A stretch of 64,000 bases of DNA from contig JBOEGN010000003.1 in NCBI GenBank assembly GCA_050633445.1, positions 1 through 64,000 of the forward strand, given 5' to 3'. The DNA comes from Thalassobius sp050633445 (GTDB lineage Bacteria > Pseudomonadota > Alphaproteobacteria > Rhodobacterales > Rhodobacteraceae). A program made the position numbers and the translations under genes. Under the pieces are notes generated by a model. It saw only the letters and a list, made by a program, of their open reading frames with translations, was not told the DNA's origin and did not search any database. Below are positions 41,301 to 51,009 of this stretch, piece after piece; positions within the stretch are counted from its first letter, which is position 1, and each line of letters opens with the position of its first letter.

Positions 41301-42911
41301 CTACTCGCCGTGCATTTCCTTGGTCGCGGTCAGCGTGATTTCCGGGTTGTCACGTTCAACACGGTCGATGTCCCATTGCAGGCGGGTCAGATAGACCACA
41401 TCCCCATCATGGTCATGCGCGATGTGCTGCTTGTTTGTCTGCACGAATTTCTCGACATCCGCTTTGGCGCCACCGACCCAACGAGCGCTGGTGAATTGCG
41501 ATTGTTCGAACCGAACAGGCAGGCCGTATTCCATCTCGATCCTGCTGGCCAGAACCTCGAATTGCAGAGCGCCCACGACGCCGACAATAAAGCCCGAGCC
41601 GATATTGGGTTTGAACACCTTGGCCGCGCCTTCTTCGGCGAATTGCATCAGCGCTTTTTCCAGATGCTTGGCCTTCATCGGGTCGCCGGGCCGGACCGAT
41701 TGCAGCAATTCCGGCGCGAAGGAGGGGATGCCGGTGGCACGGATCGCCTCGCCCTCGGTCAGGGTGTCGCCGATGCGCAGCTGGCCGTGGTTGGGGATGC
41801 CGATGATGTCACCGCCCCAGGCCTCTTCGGCCAGTTCACGATCCGAGGCCAGGAACAGCACCGGGTTTGAGATCGCCATGGGTTTTTTCGTGCGCACATG
41901 GGTCAGTTTCATGCCGCGTTTGAAATGCCCCGAGGCAAGGCGGACGAACGCCACCCGGTCGCGGTGTTTTGGGTCCATGTTGGCCTGAACCTTGAAAACA
42001 AAGCCGACGACTTTCTTTTCTTCGGGCAGAATCTGGCGAGGGCTGGCCTGTTGGGGCTGCGGTTCGGGGCCATATTGGGCGATCCCGTCCATCAGTTCCT
42101 TAACGCCGAACGAGTTGATCGCAGAGCCGAACCAGATCGGGGTCATGTGTCCCTCCAACACCGCTTGCGGGTCCAGCGTGGGCAGCAATTCGCGCGCCAT
42201 CTCGACCTCTTCGCGCAGCTGGTCGATCAGCTCGGCGGGGACGTGTTCGTCGAGCTTGGGATCGTCCAAACCGTTGATTTTCACCGACTCGGCCACTTTG
42301 TTCCGGTCGGCGCGGTCCATCAGCTCCAGCGTGTCATTCAGCATGTCGTAACAGCCGATGAAGTCACGGCCCACACCGATGGGCCAGCTGGCCGGGGTCA
42401 CGTCGATCGCCAGATTTTCCTGAATCTCGTCAATGATTTCAAAGGTATCGCGGCTTTCGCGGTCCATTTTGTTACAGAAGGTCAGGATCGGCAGATCGCG
42501 CAGGCGGCAAACCTCGAACAGTTTGCGGGTCTGGGATTCCACGCCCTTGGCGCCGTCGATCACCATCACGGCGGCGTCCACGGCGGTCAGTGTGCGATAG
42601 GTATCTTCGGAAAAATCACTGTGGCCGGGCGTATCCACCAGATTGTAGCGGAAGTTGCCAAAATCAAACGACATCGCCGAGGCCGACACCGAAATCCCGC
42701 GATCCTTCTCCATCTGCATGAAGTCCGAACGGGTCCGCCGCGCCTCGCCCTTGGCGCGCACTTGGCCGGCCATCTGGATCGCGCCACCATACAGCAGGAA
42801 TTTTTCCGTCAACGTCGTTTTACCGGCGTCCGGGTGCGAGATAATCGCAAAGGTACGGCGCCGCGCGATCTCGGGCGGCAATTCGGGGCGGTTCGAGGCG
42901 GTGTCCAACAT
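41301..42911 (-). CDS. prfC: Peptide chain release factor 3
   Basis: 536 residues from MLDTASNRPELPPEI. Translation GTPase that removes RF1/RF2 from ribosomes after termination. G1 SHPDAGKTTLTEKFLLYGG, the switch I region RGISVSASAMSF, G3 DTPGHSDFSEDTYR and G4 TFCNKMDR are present. A C-terminal RF3 domain follows. Length fits the family (~529). An ATG further upstream (42947) is in frame but the added residues are not conserved. Confidence 0.95.
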   Translation of the reverse strand: MLDTASNRPELPPEIARRRTFAIISHPDAGKTTLTEKFLLYGGAIQMAGQVRAKGEARRTRSDFMQMEKDRGISVSASAMSFDFGNFRYNLVDTPGHSDFSEDTYRTLTAVDAAVMVIDGAKGVESQTRKLFEVCRLRDLPILTFCNKMDRESRDTFEIIDEIQENLAIDVTPASWPIGVGRDFIGCYDMLNDTLELMDRADRNKVAESVKINGLDDPKLDEHVPAELIDQLREEVEMARELLPTLDPQAVLEGHMTPIWFGSAINSFGVKELMDGIAQYGPEPQPQQASPRQILPEEKKVVGFVFKVQANMDPKHRDRVAFVRLASGHFKRGMKLTHVRTKKPMAISNPVLFLASDRELAEEAWGGDIIGIPNHGQLRIGDTLTEGEAIRATGIPSFAPELLQSVRPGDPMKAKHLEKALMQFAEEGAAKVFKPNIGSGFIVGVVGALQFEVLASRIEMEYGLPVRFEQSQFTSARWVGGAKADVEKFVQTNKQHIAHDHDGDVVYLTRLQWDIDRVERDNPEITLTATKEMHGE

Positions 42912-42982
42912 GTCCGCGCATATATTGGGGGTTGCGGGGCTTGGCAACGGTTAGCAGCCCCGCCCCGGGTTTTTAAACGTCG

Positions 42983-43822
42983 TTAAAACCCGAAGCGTTG
43001 CAGCCGGCCAATCACCTTGCGGAAGATAAAGGGCGGCAGAATTTCCTTGAGCGCTTGTTCACGACCGACCTTACGGTCCGCCTGATCCGCGGTGCCGGGA
43101 CGGGGTTTGAACAGGGTCGTGTGTTCAATCCGCGTGTCATCCCAAGTGGCGGTATAGTAATACAGCGCGATGGACATGCGCGGATCGCCGTCGGGATGGT
43201 TCACGGGTTCGGGATTGCCGTGGAACGTGTCCGATCCGGTCGAGAAACAAACCATGCGGTTATAGGTCGGCACAAAGCTACCCATCTGCTTGGTCATTTC
43301 CTTGTCCCAGATTTCAAAATTACCGCCCCAGTCTTTTTGCCAATCCTTGTTCAGATAGATCAGCACGTTCAGGCGGCGCTCCAGTTTCATCGCCTTGTGG
43401 ACGTTGAAATCGGCATGAATATCCAGATGACCGCCGTTCAGCGTCTTGTGGATGCCCGCGCCCACGAAATAGGGGTCGGGGATCAGCCCTTTGATGCCGG
43501 TCATTTCCTCGAGGAAAAAGATAAAGTGGCGCGAGTTGAAGCTGTGGAACAGGTGCCGCGTGAAATCGGGCAGCCGGTCCGGGTTATACGAGCTTTTCAG
43601 ATTTTCCTGCGCGCGCGAGTAGCTGTCGACCGCATCGGGCAGCAGTTTCATATCCTCGATCACTTTGTTGATCACATCCTCGGGCAGGAAATCATCAATG
43701 CAAATGTGATGGTATGGCTCACCGGACTGATAGGTCTCGGCGTAGTTTTTGCCAATTTCGCGGGCTTTATCCGCTGCCAAAAGCAACGTTTGTGAATCTA
43801 GTGGATAATGTGCGTCGGCCAT
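42983..43822 (-). CDS. 2OG-Fe(II) oxygenase-family protein
   Basis: 279 residues from MADAHYPLD. The iron ligands are in GGHLDIHADFN (His-x-Asp; the His-Leu-Asp or His-Ala-Asp choice is open) and DTFHGNPEP (distal His). A later Arg in PRMSIALYYYT would bind 2-oxoglutarate. The fold is that of the prolyl-hydroxylase-like group (NVLIYLNKDWQKDWGGNFEIWD). The substrate is unknown; related proteins occur near surface-polysaccharide and glycosyltransferase genes. It lies just downstream of prfC's start on the same strand but seems separate. Confidence 0.82.
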   Translation of the reverse strand: MADAHYPLDSQTLLLAADKAREIGKNYAETYQSGEPYHHICIDDFLPEDVINKVIEDMKLLPDAVDSYSRAQENLKSSYNPDRLPDFTRHLFHSFNSRHFIFFLEEMTGIKGLIPDPYFVGAGIHKTLNGGHLDIHADFNVHKAMKLERRLNVLIYLNKDWQKDWGGNFEIWDKEMTKQMGSFVPTYNRMVCFSTGSDTFHGNPEPVNHPDGDPRMSIALYYYTATWDDTRIEHTTLFKPRPGTADQADRKVGREQALKEILPPFIFRKVIGRLQRFGF

Positions 43823-43973
43823 GGTGCACCCCGTGGTACAAAAGAAAACTGGTGCGGTCAGAATAGCGGCTCGGACCGGGTTCACCAAAGGTAAACCGTT
43901 TATTTTGGGGCGTGTTGAGGCCGAAACGGTGCGATTTCATGGCGTTGGCGCGATTTGCGCCACAGATTGGCAG

Positions 43974-44807
43974 TTAGCGGGCGATCAGCACATCGCAGGG
44001 CGGGTCACGCAGCAGATCATTGGCCAGACTGCCCAGCAAGGCGCGGTGATCCCCGGCCCGGCCATGCGCGCCAGCGGTGATCAATTGCGCGCCGCCTTGA
44101 TCGGCAATGGATTTCAGCGTGCTGTAGGGCGAGCCTTCGACAAAGCGGGTGTGGTGCAGGGTCACGGGCAGAGCAATGCCTGTACGCCAAGCCTCTTCTG
44201 CGGTGTGGGCTTCTGCCAGAAACGAGGCTGCCAGCGCGTCGGCGGCGGTTTCAGATGACCCGGACAGCGATCCGCGATAAGGCACATGCAGGGCGTTCAC
44301 CGGCGTGATCTGTGCCTTGGGTGCCAGGGCATGACCAAGGTTTAGTGCCTTGGCCGAGGCAGGCGAAAAATCGGTCGCCGCCATAATCGTTTCATAGGGG
44401 TGATCCACTGTGTCCGCGACCACCAGAACAGGATAATCCGTCAGGCGAACGATCCGCTGCACCGTGGTTTCACGCAGGCTGTCCAGCACGGGCCGGGTGC
44501 GATGCATCCCCATCACCACCAGGGCCGGGTCTTGATCCTGGATCATCTCCAGCATGGTCTGCGTCGGGTGGCCCACACATGGCAGCAAAGTATAAGACAC
44601 GTCCCCGGCAACGGTTTTCATGAACCTTTCCAGATGCTCGGTCGTTTTGGGTTGCAGATGGCGCAACACCTCGTCTGGCAAGTGGTCGTCCAGCACGTGC
44701 AATACCGTCAGCCGCGCCGCGTGCGCTTTGGCCAGACGAACGGCGCGGCGAACGGCGCGATCCGCACGCGGAGACAGATCGGTGGCGACAAGGATATGTT
44801 TGCTCAT
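43974..44807 (-). CDS. Tandem universal stress protein
   Basis: 277 residues with two Usp domains of about 140 residues. The first starts KHILVATDLSPRADRAV and ends ALVVMGMHRTRP with TTVQRIVR. The second (TIMAATDFSPASAKAL) ends LITAGAHGRAGDHRALLGSLANDLL, the full G-x2-G-x9-G-S ATP-binding pattern. The first domain has a variant of that motif, so it may not bind ATP. Induction by starvation or stress is typical of the family. Confidence 0.88.
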   Translation of the reverse strand: MSKHILVATDLSPRADRAVRRAVRLAKAHAARLTVLHVLDDHLPDEVLRHLQPKTTEHLERFMKTVAGDVSYTLLPCVGHPTQTMLEMIQDQDPALVVMGMHRTRPVLDSLRETTVQRIVRLTDYPVLVVADTVDHPYETIMAATDFSPASAKALNLGHALAPKAQITPVNALHVPYRGSLSGSSETAADALAASFLAEAHTAEEAWRTGIALPVTLHHTRFVEGSPYSTLKSIADQGGAQLITAGAHGRAGDHRALLGSLANDLLRDPPCDVLIAR

Positions 44808-44921
44808 GAGAGGCTCCGGTTTCGTGACGTTTGCGCGGGCTTAGACTAGGCGGCCGCACGGTGCGCGACTATGAGCCATGTCAAGGATACCGGGAAGAGG
44901 CTGGAATGCAATGCGCAGGGC

Positions 44922-45929
44922 CTAGCCCGTGCTGGCGCGGCGCAGCAAATCGGCCAAGCCTGCGCTGTCCTGGCCCGGATCTGCCAACTCAAGATCCGCA
45001 TGGTCGCTGGTATGAGCCAAAGTTTCGGCCATCAGCTGTGTTGCCCGATCGCGCGGCAGGGCAGGCTGCGTGCGGTCGTCCAGCAACAGGGTTTCGGCAG
45101 CGATCCCCTCGGCATAGATGATCTGGTGGGCGTCAAACAACAGTTGGTAATAGTCCACAAATCCACCATCCAGACGGGTGATCGAGTGGCCGTTGACCAT
45201 GTGACGCGCCCGCACCATGACCTCGGATCGACCCAGCCCCAATTCGTCACTTCGCTGATAGATGAACAGGCGGTGATCAGGGCTGACGATCAAATCACCC
45301 GAGTTATGCAGCGTGCCAGCAGCAATACGGATCGGGGCGAATTCCCCCACGGCCCGCTGGGTGGAATGCCCGACCCAGCGCAGCTCTTGTGGGCCATCGT
45401 CGCGGGTCAGAACCGTGTCTCCGGGCGTCAGATCCTGGACCAGACGCTGTTCGCCCGTTGCCAGCGTGATATGCGTGCCGGCGGTGAACGACACGCAGGC
45501 CACCTGCGCCAGCTTGGCGCGCGCGCCGTCGGTGTCGATACCGACCAGTCGATAGTCCGTTTTCGCGGTCAGCTCGGACAGGGGCATGACGATCAGGTCC
45601 GCGATCATGCCCTCGGAGTCGAGGACGACCAGCACCAACATCTCGGTGGTTTTCCCATCCGGCGACATCCAGGTCAGGCAGCTGTCCAGACAGACTGTGG
45701 CACCGGGGGTTCCGATCGCGCTGCTTTGGGTGATGGTAAAGGTTCCCGATGCATCCGGGCGCAGCGACAGGCGCTGCGTCATGGGTTGCCCCACCAAATG
45801 ATAGGTGTCGTCCAGCACCAGCTCGTCCGCAATGCTCATCGTGTCGCCCGTATTCGCACCGCTTTCTGCGCGCAAATGTTCGGCGCTGAGAACGGGCAGG
45901 GTGAACAGAGATCGGTTTGCGTCGGGCAT
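44922..45929 (-). CDS. Hint-domain protein
   Basis: 335 residues from MPDANRSLF. The Hint (Hedgehog/intein) module lies at about residues 170-305: SFTAGTHITLATGEQRLVQDL, PGDTVLTRDDGPQELRWVG, and the end block VSPDHRLFIYQRSD. The residue corresponding to the splice-active Cys is Ser (in VSFTAGT), a frequent variant in Rhodobacterales. The N-terminal part is acidic. Relatives are often large secreted or adhesin-like proteins; the function of the free Hint form is unknown. Confidence 0.82.
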   Translation of the reverse strand: MPDANRSLFTLPVLSAEHLRAESGANTGDTMSIADELVLDDTYHLVGQPMTQRLSLRPDASGTFTITQSSAIGTPGATVCLDSCLTWMSPDGKTTEMLVLVVLDSEGMIADLIVMPLSELTAKTDYRLVGIDTDGARAKLAQVACVSFTAGTHITLATGEQRLVQDLTPGDTVLTRDDGPQELRWVGHSTQRAVGEFAPIRIAAGTLHNSGDLIVSPDHRLFIYQRSDELGLGRSEVMVRARHMVNGHSITRLDGGFVDYYQLLFDAHQIIYAEGIAAETLLLDDRTQPALPRDRATQLMAETLAHTSDHADLELADPGQDSAGLADLLRRASTG

Positions 45930-46098
45930 TTGTCGTCCTGAATTCGGGTCAGAAAAGCATAGGTTTCCAACTCTTTGATCTAGACTAGGAATGTGGCGGC
46001 ATATGGTCAACGTAACGGAGTTTTTCAGGCGTTGAGAGATTGCCCTTGGCCCTGCGGCCCCTTAGACATTTGGTCAAAGGATAACTGGGAGAGTGAAC

Positions 46099-46878
46099 AT
46101 GGATCTGGGGATCAAAGGAAAAACCGCGCTTGTTTGTGCGTCCAGCAAGGGTCTGGGCCGGGGCTGCGCCGAGGCTTTGGCCGCCGAGGGCGTCGATCTG
46201 ATTCTGAACGCGCGTACCGCCGAAACGCTGGAGGCCACGGCCGCTGACATTCGCGAAAAATACGGGGTCAATGTCACCACTGTCGCCGCCGATATCGCCA
46301 GCGCCGAGGGGCAGGCCGCCGTGATCGAGGCCGCCAAGGAGGTGGATATTCTGGTCAACAATGCAGGTGGCCCGCCCGCTGGCACATGGACCGATTGGGA
46401 CCGCGAAGATTTCATCGCTGCGCTGGATGCCAACATGCTGGCCCCCATTGCGCTGATGAAGGCATTGATGCCCCAGATGATGGACAAAGGCTGGGGGCGG
46501 GTGGTCAACATCACCTCGCGCTCGGTCAAGGCGCCGATTGCTGTGCTGGGCCTGTCGAACTCGGCCCGTGCGGGGCTGACCGGCTATGTCGCTGGGACTG
46601 CACGGCAGGTGGCGCCCTCGGGTGTGACGATCAACAACCTGCTGCCCGGCAACCACGACACCGACCGTATCCGTGGCATGGATCAGAAAATGTCCGCGGC
46701 TCAGGGCGTTCCGCGAGAGGACTACACCGCCGCGCGGGTCGCGCAGAACCCGACAGGCCGTGACGGCACTGCCGAAGAATTTGGCGCAGCTTGCGCGTTT
46801 CTGTGTTCGCAGCACGCCGGCTATATCGTTGGTCAAAACATCCTGCTGGATGGCGGGATGCTGAACGCCACGCTGTAG
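46099..46878 (+). CDS. SDR-family protein without the usual catalytic pair
   Basis: 259 residues from ATG 46099 (GAGAG 6-7 nt before). The Rossmann motif is ASSKGLGRGCAEAL and NNAGGPP follows near residue 88. The catalytic Ser is in NITSRSV, but the expected Tyr-x3-Lys region reads LSNSARAGLTGY, so the normal proton-donor Tyr and Lys are absent. It resembles the FabG-like group with this replacement, and the reaction is uncertain. The C-terminal GQNILLDGG is typical. Confidence 0.82.
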   Translation: MDLGIKGKTALVCASSKGLGRGCAEALAAEGVDLILNARTAETLEATAADIREKYGVNVTTVAADIASAEGQAAVIEAAKEVDILVNNAGGPPAGTWTDWDREDFIAALDANMLAPIALMKALMPQMMDKGWGRVVNITSRSVKAPIAVLGLSNSARAGLTGYVAGTARQVAPSGVTINNLLPGNHDTDRIRGMDQKMSAAQGVPREDYTAARVAQNPTGRDGTAEEFGAACAFLCSQHAGYIVGQNILLDGGMLNATL

Positions 46879-47007
46879 CGGCCCCATATCACGGGCGAAA
46901 CCGCGGCTTTTAATTGGTCACGGTTTCGTCAATCCGCAAATTGAGCATTGAGCGCGCGTCCCAGCGCCGCTACGCCTTGTGCAAACCTGACAACGATGGG
47001 GATTCCG

Positions 47008-48048
47008 ATGAAGCACGAAAACGTCCAGGATTATTACGGCAAGGTCCTGCAAGGCAGCGACGATCTGCAAACCAATGCCTGTTGTACCCCGGACGCGATG
47101 CCGGACTATGTGAAATCCATCCTGTCGAATATCCATGACGAGGTTCTGATCCGTTATTACGGCTGTGGTCTGGTGATGCCGCTGGCGCTTGAAGGCGCGC
47201 GGGTGCTGGATCTGGGCTGCGGCGCCGGGCGTGACGTTTATGCGCTGGCGCAGCTGGTTGGCCCCAAGGGCCGCGTGGTTGGCGTGGACATGACCCCCGA
47301 ACAGCTGGACGTGGCACGCGCGCATCAGGCTTGGCACGCCGAGAAATTCGGCTTCGACAACGTTGAATTCCATCAGGGCTATATCGAAACGTTGGATCAG
47401 CTGGATCTGGAACCGGGCAGTTTCGACGTGATCGTCTCCAACTGCGTGATCAATCTGGCCACCGACAAAGAGGCCGTCTTGCGCGGGGCCCATCACCTGC
47501 TGAAACCGGGTGGCGAGATGTATTTCTCGGACGTATACGCGGATCGCCGGGTTCCCGAGGCTATGGCTCAAGACGAAGTGCTGTATGGCGAATGCCTGTC
47601 TGGCGCGCTGTACTGGAACGATTTTCTGACATTCTCGAAACGGGCCGGATTTGACGATCCGCGTCTGGTGACCGACCGCCCGCTGACCATCGAAAACCCC
47701 GAGCTGGAAAAACGCGTGGCGCCGCTGTCGTTTACGTCGGCCACCTATCGTCTGTTCAAACTGGACGGGCTGGAAACCGCCTGCGAGGACTATGGTCAGG
47801 CCGTGATCTACAAAGGCACCGTCGAGAACGCCCCGCACGCGTTCGAACTGGACGATCATCACGTCATCGAAACCGGCAAGGTGTTCCCTGTTTGTGGGAA
47901 TACTTGGAAAATGCTGGCGGATACGCGTTTTGCCGATCACTTCACCTTTATCGGTGATTTTGCGACCCATTACGGGATTTTCGAGGGGTGCGGCGGCGAA
48001 AGCCCGTTCGAACGCGACACTGCCGGGGACGCTGCCTCCTGCTGCTAG
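47008..48048 (+). CDS. arsM: Arsenite methyltransferase (ArsM-like)
   Basis: 346 residues from MKHENVQDYYG. SAM-binding motif I reads VLDLGCGAGRDVYALA. The conserved cysteines of arsenite methyltransferases are all there: the NACCTP pair near 33-34, SNCVINL near 142 and YGECLSGAL near 190, and a terminal Cys-Cys adds possible metal binding. It should transfer methyl groups from SAM to As(III). No arsR, arsB or arsC gene is adjacent, so it stands outside a classic ars operon. Family certain, arsenic role likely. Confidence 0.87.
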   Translation: MKHENVQDYYGKVLQGSDDLQTNACCTPDAMPDYVKSILSNIHDEVLIRYYGCGLVMPLALEGARVLDLGCGAGRDVYALAQLVGPKGRVVGVDMTPEQLDVARAHQAWHAEKFGFDNVEFHQGYIETLDQLDLEPGSFDVIVSNCVINLATDKEAVLRGAHHLLKPGGEMYFSDVYADRRVPEAMAQDEVLYGECLSGALYWNDFLTFSKRAGFDDPRLVTDRPLTIENPELEKRVAPLSFTSATYRLFKLDGLETACEDYGQAVIYKGTVENAPHAFELDDHHVIETGKVFPVCGNTWKMLADTRFADHFTFIGDFATHYGIFEGCGGESPFERDTAGDAASCC

Positions 48049-48131
48049 GTCTTGTGCCTTGGCGCGCTGCTTGGTAATTGCGGATAAATGTCCGATCAAA
48101 TCCATCGGAAAACCGCAAGAGGCCAGGCGTC

Positions 48132-49214
48132 GTGCTATCCGCCCCAAGATTGGAAATTCGCAACCTTGTCCGCAGTTTTGACGGGCAACGTGTGGTCGAT
48201 GATGTTTCTCTGAGCGTGATGCCGGGGCAGGTGACCTGCCTGCTGGGGCCTTCGGGCTGCGGGAAATCGACAACGCTGCGGATGATTGCCGGCGTCGAGA
48301 TGCAGGACTCGGGCGAGATCTACGTTGATGGCGATCTGATCTGCGACACGGTGTTTCGAATCCCCCCAGAACGACGCCAAATCGGGCTGATGTTTCAGGA
48401 TTTCGCGCTGTTCCCGCATCTAAGCGTCGGGGACAATGTGGCCTTTGGGTTGAAAGGCTCCAAGGACGAAAAACGCGCGCGTGTCGAAGCGCTGTTGGAC
48501 AAGGTTGGCCTGAAACGGTTTATCGACAGCTTTCCCTATCTGCTGTCCGGCGGCGAGCAACAGCGGGTTGCGCTGGCCCGTGCCTTGGCCCCAAGTCCTA
48601 AAATCATGCTGATGGACGAACCCTTTTCGGGGTTGGATAACCGTTTGCGCGATGAAATCCGCGATCAGACGCTGGAGATTCTGAAAGAAGAAGACGCCGC
48701 CGTTCTGCTGGTCACGCATGAACCAGAAGAGGCCCTGCGGATGGGGGACGAGATTGCCTTGATGCGTCAGGGTAAGGTCGTTCAGCGCGGGGCCCCCTAT
48801 AACATCTACAACGCGCCTGTGGACAAACAGGCTGTGTCTTTCTTTAGCGATATCAATGTGATATCCGGTGTCGTGCAGGGCGCGCTGACGGATACTCCGT
48901 TCGGGCAATTCCTGGCGCCTGGCGTTCCGGATGGGGGCAAGGTGGACATCGTGATCCGTCCGCAGCACCTGAAAATCGACTTTGATCGCGATGGCAAAGG
49001 CCCTCTGCCAACCCCGCAGGACGGTGTCGCCGCACGGGGCGAGGTGGTTCGCGCCCGCTTTATGGGATCCGAAAGCCTGGTCGAAATCCGCATGGATTAT
49101 GACGGTACGGTTCTGAAGGCGACAGTGCCCAACGTGTTCCTGCCCAAAGTCGGCCACCCGCTGTGGCTGATGTTCCGCCGGGACCGCTGTTTTGTCTTTC
49201 CTTCGGCAGGCTAA
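48132..49214 (+). CDS. ABC transporter ATP-binding protein (FbpC/PotA-like)
   Basis: 360 residues from GTG 48132 (purine-rich AGAGGCC upstream). Walker A GPSGCGKSTTLRM, Q-loop LMFQDFALFPHL, signature LSGGEQQRVALARAL and Walker B IMLMDEPFSGLD are clear. A C-terminal TOBE domain (residues ~240-360) is typical of iron, spermidine or sugar importers. No permease or binding protein lies nearby, so its partner genes are elsewhere. The earlier ATG at 48078 would add residues without family support. Confidence 0.85.
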   Translation: MLSAPRLEIRNLVRSFDGQRVVDDVSLSVMPGQVTCLLGPSGCGKSTTLRMIAGVEMQDSGEIYVDGDLICDTVFRIPPERRQIGLMFQDFALFPHLSVGDNVAFGLKGSKDEKRARVEALLDKVGLKRFIDSFPYLLSGGEQQRVALARALAPSPKIMLMDEPFSGLDNRLRDEIRDQTLEILKEEDAAVLLVTHEPEEALRMGDEIALMRQGKVVQRGAPYNIYNAPVDKQAVSFFSDINVISGVVQGALTDTPFGQFLAPGVPDGGKVDIVIRPQHLKIDFDRDGKGPLPTPQDGVAARGEVVRARFMGSESLVEIRMDYDGTVLKATVPNVFLPKVGHPLWLMFRRDRCFVFPSAG

Positions 49215-49342
49215 CGCCTGTTATTCAGAAAAATGAAGCTTTCCGGCGCTTTGGTTCTTCCAACCGAGGCGGATCATCATTAGATAAAAATTGTGATTTT
49301 CGCAGGGTCCGCACAAGACGGGCCCACAAAGGGAGAAAGAAC

Positions 49343-49558
49343 ATGCTCAACAATATCGGCCTTCCCGGCCTTCTTCTGATCGCCGTCGTCGTGCTGGTGC
49401 TGTTCGGTCGCGGTAAAATCAGCTCGCTCATGGGCGAAGTTGGCAAAGGCATCACCTCGTTCAAAAAAGGTGTGAACGAAGGTGGCAAAGAGCTGGAAGA
49501 GCAAGCCGCCGAAACCGCCAAGGACGTGACGCCCGAGACCGACAAGGACAAGGTCTAA
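49343..49558 (+). CDS. tatA: Sec-independent translocase subunit TatA
   Basis: 71 residues. A single N-terminal membrane helix (LPGLLLIAVVVLVLFG) is followed by the FGRGKISSLMGEVGKGI hinge and amphipathic helix, then an acidic tail. It begins after GGGAGAAAGAAC (good ribosome-binding site) and stands immediately before tatB. It forms the protein-conducting pore for folded Tat substrates. The upstream in-frame start at 49163 would overlap the ABC gene and was rejected. Confidence 0.95.
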   Translation: MLNNIGLPGLLLIAVVVLVLFGRGKISSLMGEVGKGITSFKKGVNEGGKELEEQAAETAKDVTPETDKDKV

Positions 49559-49561
49559 TAC

Positions 49562-50029
49562 ATGTTCGATCTGGGCTGGACCGAGCTTATGGTCATTGGG
49601 ATCGTCGCGCTGATCGTGGTGGGTCCCAAAGATCTGCCGGGGCTGTTCCGTACGGTCGGCCGCTTTGTCGGCAAGGCCAAGGGGATGGCGCGCGAGTTTT
49701 CGCGCGCGATGGAGGATGCGGCTGATGACGCTGGGGTCAAGGATATCTCGACCTCGATCAAAGCAGCGGCAAATCCTGCCCAGTTCGGCATGGACAAGGT
49801 AAAAGACGCGGCCAAGGACGTCACCGACGGGCTGACCAACTGGGACCCGACCAAGGACGAAACCCTGGACGAGGACCGCGCCGAGGTTGCCAAGAAGATC
49901 CACGATGCGACCGCCAAGCGCGAAGCTGACCGTCAGGCCGCAGACGCCGAAGCCGCCAAGGCAGCCCAAGCCGCAGCAGATGCCCAACCCAGCCCAGACG
50001 CGGAAACGGGTTCAAAGGACAAGGCATGA
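49562..50029 (+). CDS. tatB: Sec-independent translocase subunit TatB
   Basis: 155 residues. The N-terminal MFDLGWTELMVIGIVALIVVG membrane helix (seen in parts: LGWTELMVIGIVAL, VVGPKDLPGLFRTVG) has the TatB Glu and the Gly-Pro hinge. A long amphipathic and charged region follows, with an Ala/Lys/Asp-rich end. It binds Tat signal peptides with TatC. It starts 3 nt after tatA and overlaps tatC by 4 nt. Confidence 0.95.
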   Translation: MFDLGWTELMVIGIVALIVVGPKDLPGLFRTVGRFVGKAKGMAREFSRAMEDAADDAGVKDISTSIKAAANPAQFGMDKVKDAAKDVTDGLTNWDPTKDETLDEDRAEVAKKIHDATAKREADRQAADAEAAKAAQAAADAQPSPDAETGSKDKA

Positions 50030-51009
50030 CCGACAGTAACGAAGTTGAAGACAGCTCGGCCCCGCTGATCGAGCATCTGGCCGAACTGCGCACACGCCTG
50101 ATCCGCTCGGTCATCGCGTTCATCATCGGCATGGTGATCTGCTTTGCCTTCGGCCGGCACATTCTGGATTTCCTGCTGGTCCCGATCGAGGACACGATGC
50201 GCGCCCTGGGCAATCCCAATCCGGTGATGCAGTACACGGCGCCGCAGGAATATTTCTTTACCCTGATCCGTATCTCGATGGTGGGCGGTCTGGCGCTGGC
50301 CTTTCCGGTGATCGCGAACCAGTTGTGGCGCTTTGTGGCGCCGGGCCTGTACAAGAACGAGAAGAACGCGTTCATGCCCTTCCTGGTCGCCTCGCCGGTG
50401 CTGTTTCTGATGGGCGGCGCGTTTGCGCATTACGTGGTGATCCCGCTGGCCATGGCGTTTTTCCTGGGCTTTGCGGATTTTCCGTCCTTTGTGTCGGCCA
50501 TGCTGGTCGGGCAGGACGTTGACAGTTCTTTGACCACCGCCAGCGAAGGTATCGACATCGTTTTCAACGGTAAGGTCAACGAAAGCCTTGATATCACGCT
50601 AAAAATGATCGTGGCCTTTGGCCTGTGTTTCCAGCTGCCTGTGCTTCTGACGTTGATGGGTAAGGCCGGTCTGGCCTCGGCCAAAGGGCTGCGGAACACC
50701 CGGAAATACGCCGTTGTCGGTATTCTGACCGTGGCCGCTTTGGTGACCCCGCCCGACGTTACTACGCAGCTGATCCTGTTCGTCGTGGTCTATGGTCTGT
50801 ATGAAATCTCGATCTTCCTGGTCGCGCGCGTTGAAACCAAACGCGAGGCTCGTCTGCGCGCCGAAGGCTACTATGACGACGAGGACGAAGAGACCGCAGC
50901 GACGGAACCCGAAGAAGAATTCGACGATCCGTTGATGAAAGAATTCGACGAGGATGACGACGAAGAGGACGATCCCGGCATGGTCGACAACAGCGGAAAC
51001 AAGTCGTGA
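50026..51009 (+). CDS. tatC: Sec-independent translocase subunit TatC
   Basis: 327 residues, about 60 more than the typical TatC because of an acidic C-terminal tail (DDEDEETAATEPEEEFDD). The core has six membrane helices; PLIEHLAELRTRLIRS is the start motif, ANQLWRFVAPGLYKNEKN and FGLCFQLPVLLTLM are typical. It recognises the twin-arginine signal. It is coupled to tatB by ATGA and to the next ATPase gene by a 4-nt overlap. Confidence 0.95.
   Translation: MTDSNEVEDSSAPLIEHLAELRTRLIRSVIAFIIGMVICFAFGRHILDFLLVPIEDTMRALGNPNPVMQYTAPQEYFFTLIRISMVGGLALAFPVIANQLWRFVAPGLYKNEKNAFMPFLVASPVLFLMGGAFAHYVVIPLAMAFFLGFADFPSFVSAMLVGQDVDSSLTTASEGIDIVFNGKVNESLDITLKMIVAFGLCFQLPVLLTLMGKAGLASAKGLRNTRKYAVVGILTVAALVTPPDVTTQLILFVVVYGLYEISIFLVARVETKREARLRAEGYYDDEDEETAATEPEEEFDDPLMKEFDEDDDEEDDPGMVDNSGNKS

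Noticed and set aside
49163..49342. N-terminal extension of TatA
   Set aside because: TatA should begin with a membrane helix. The ribosome-binding site and ATG at 49343 fit.
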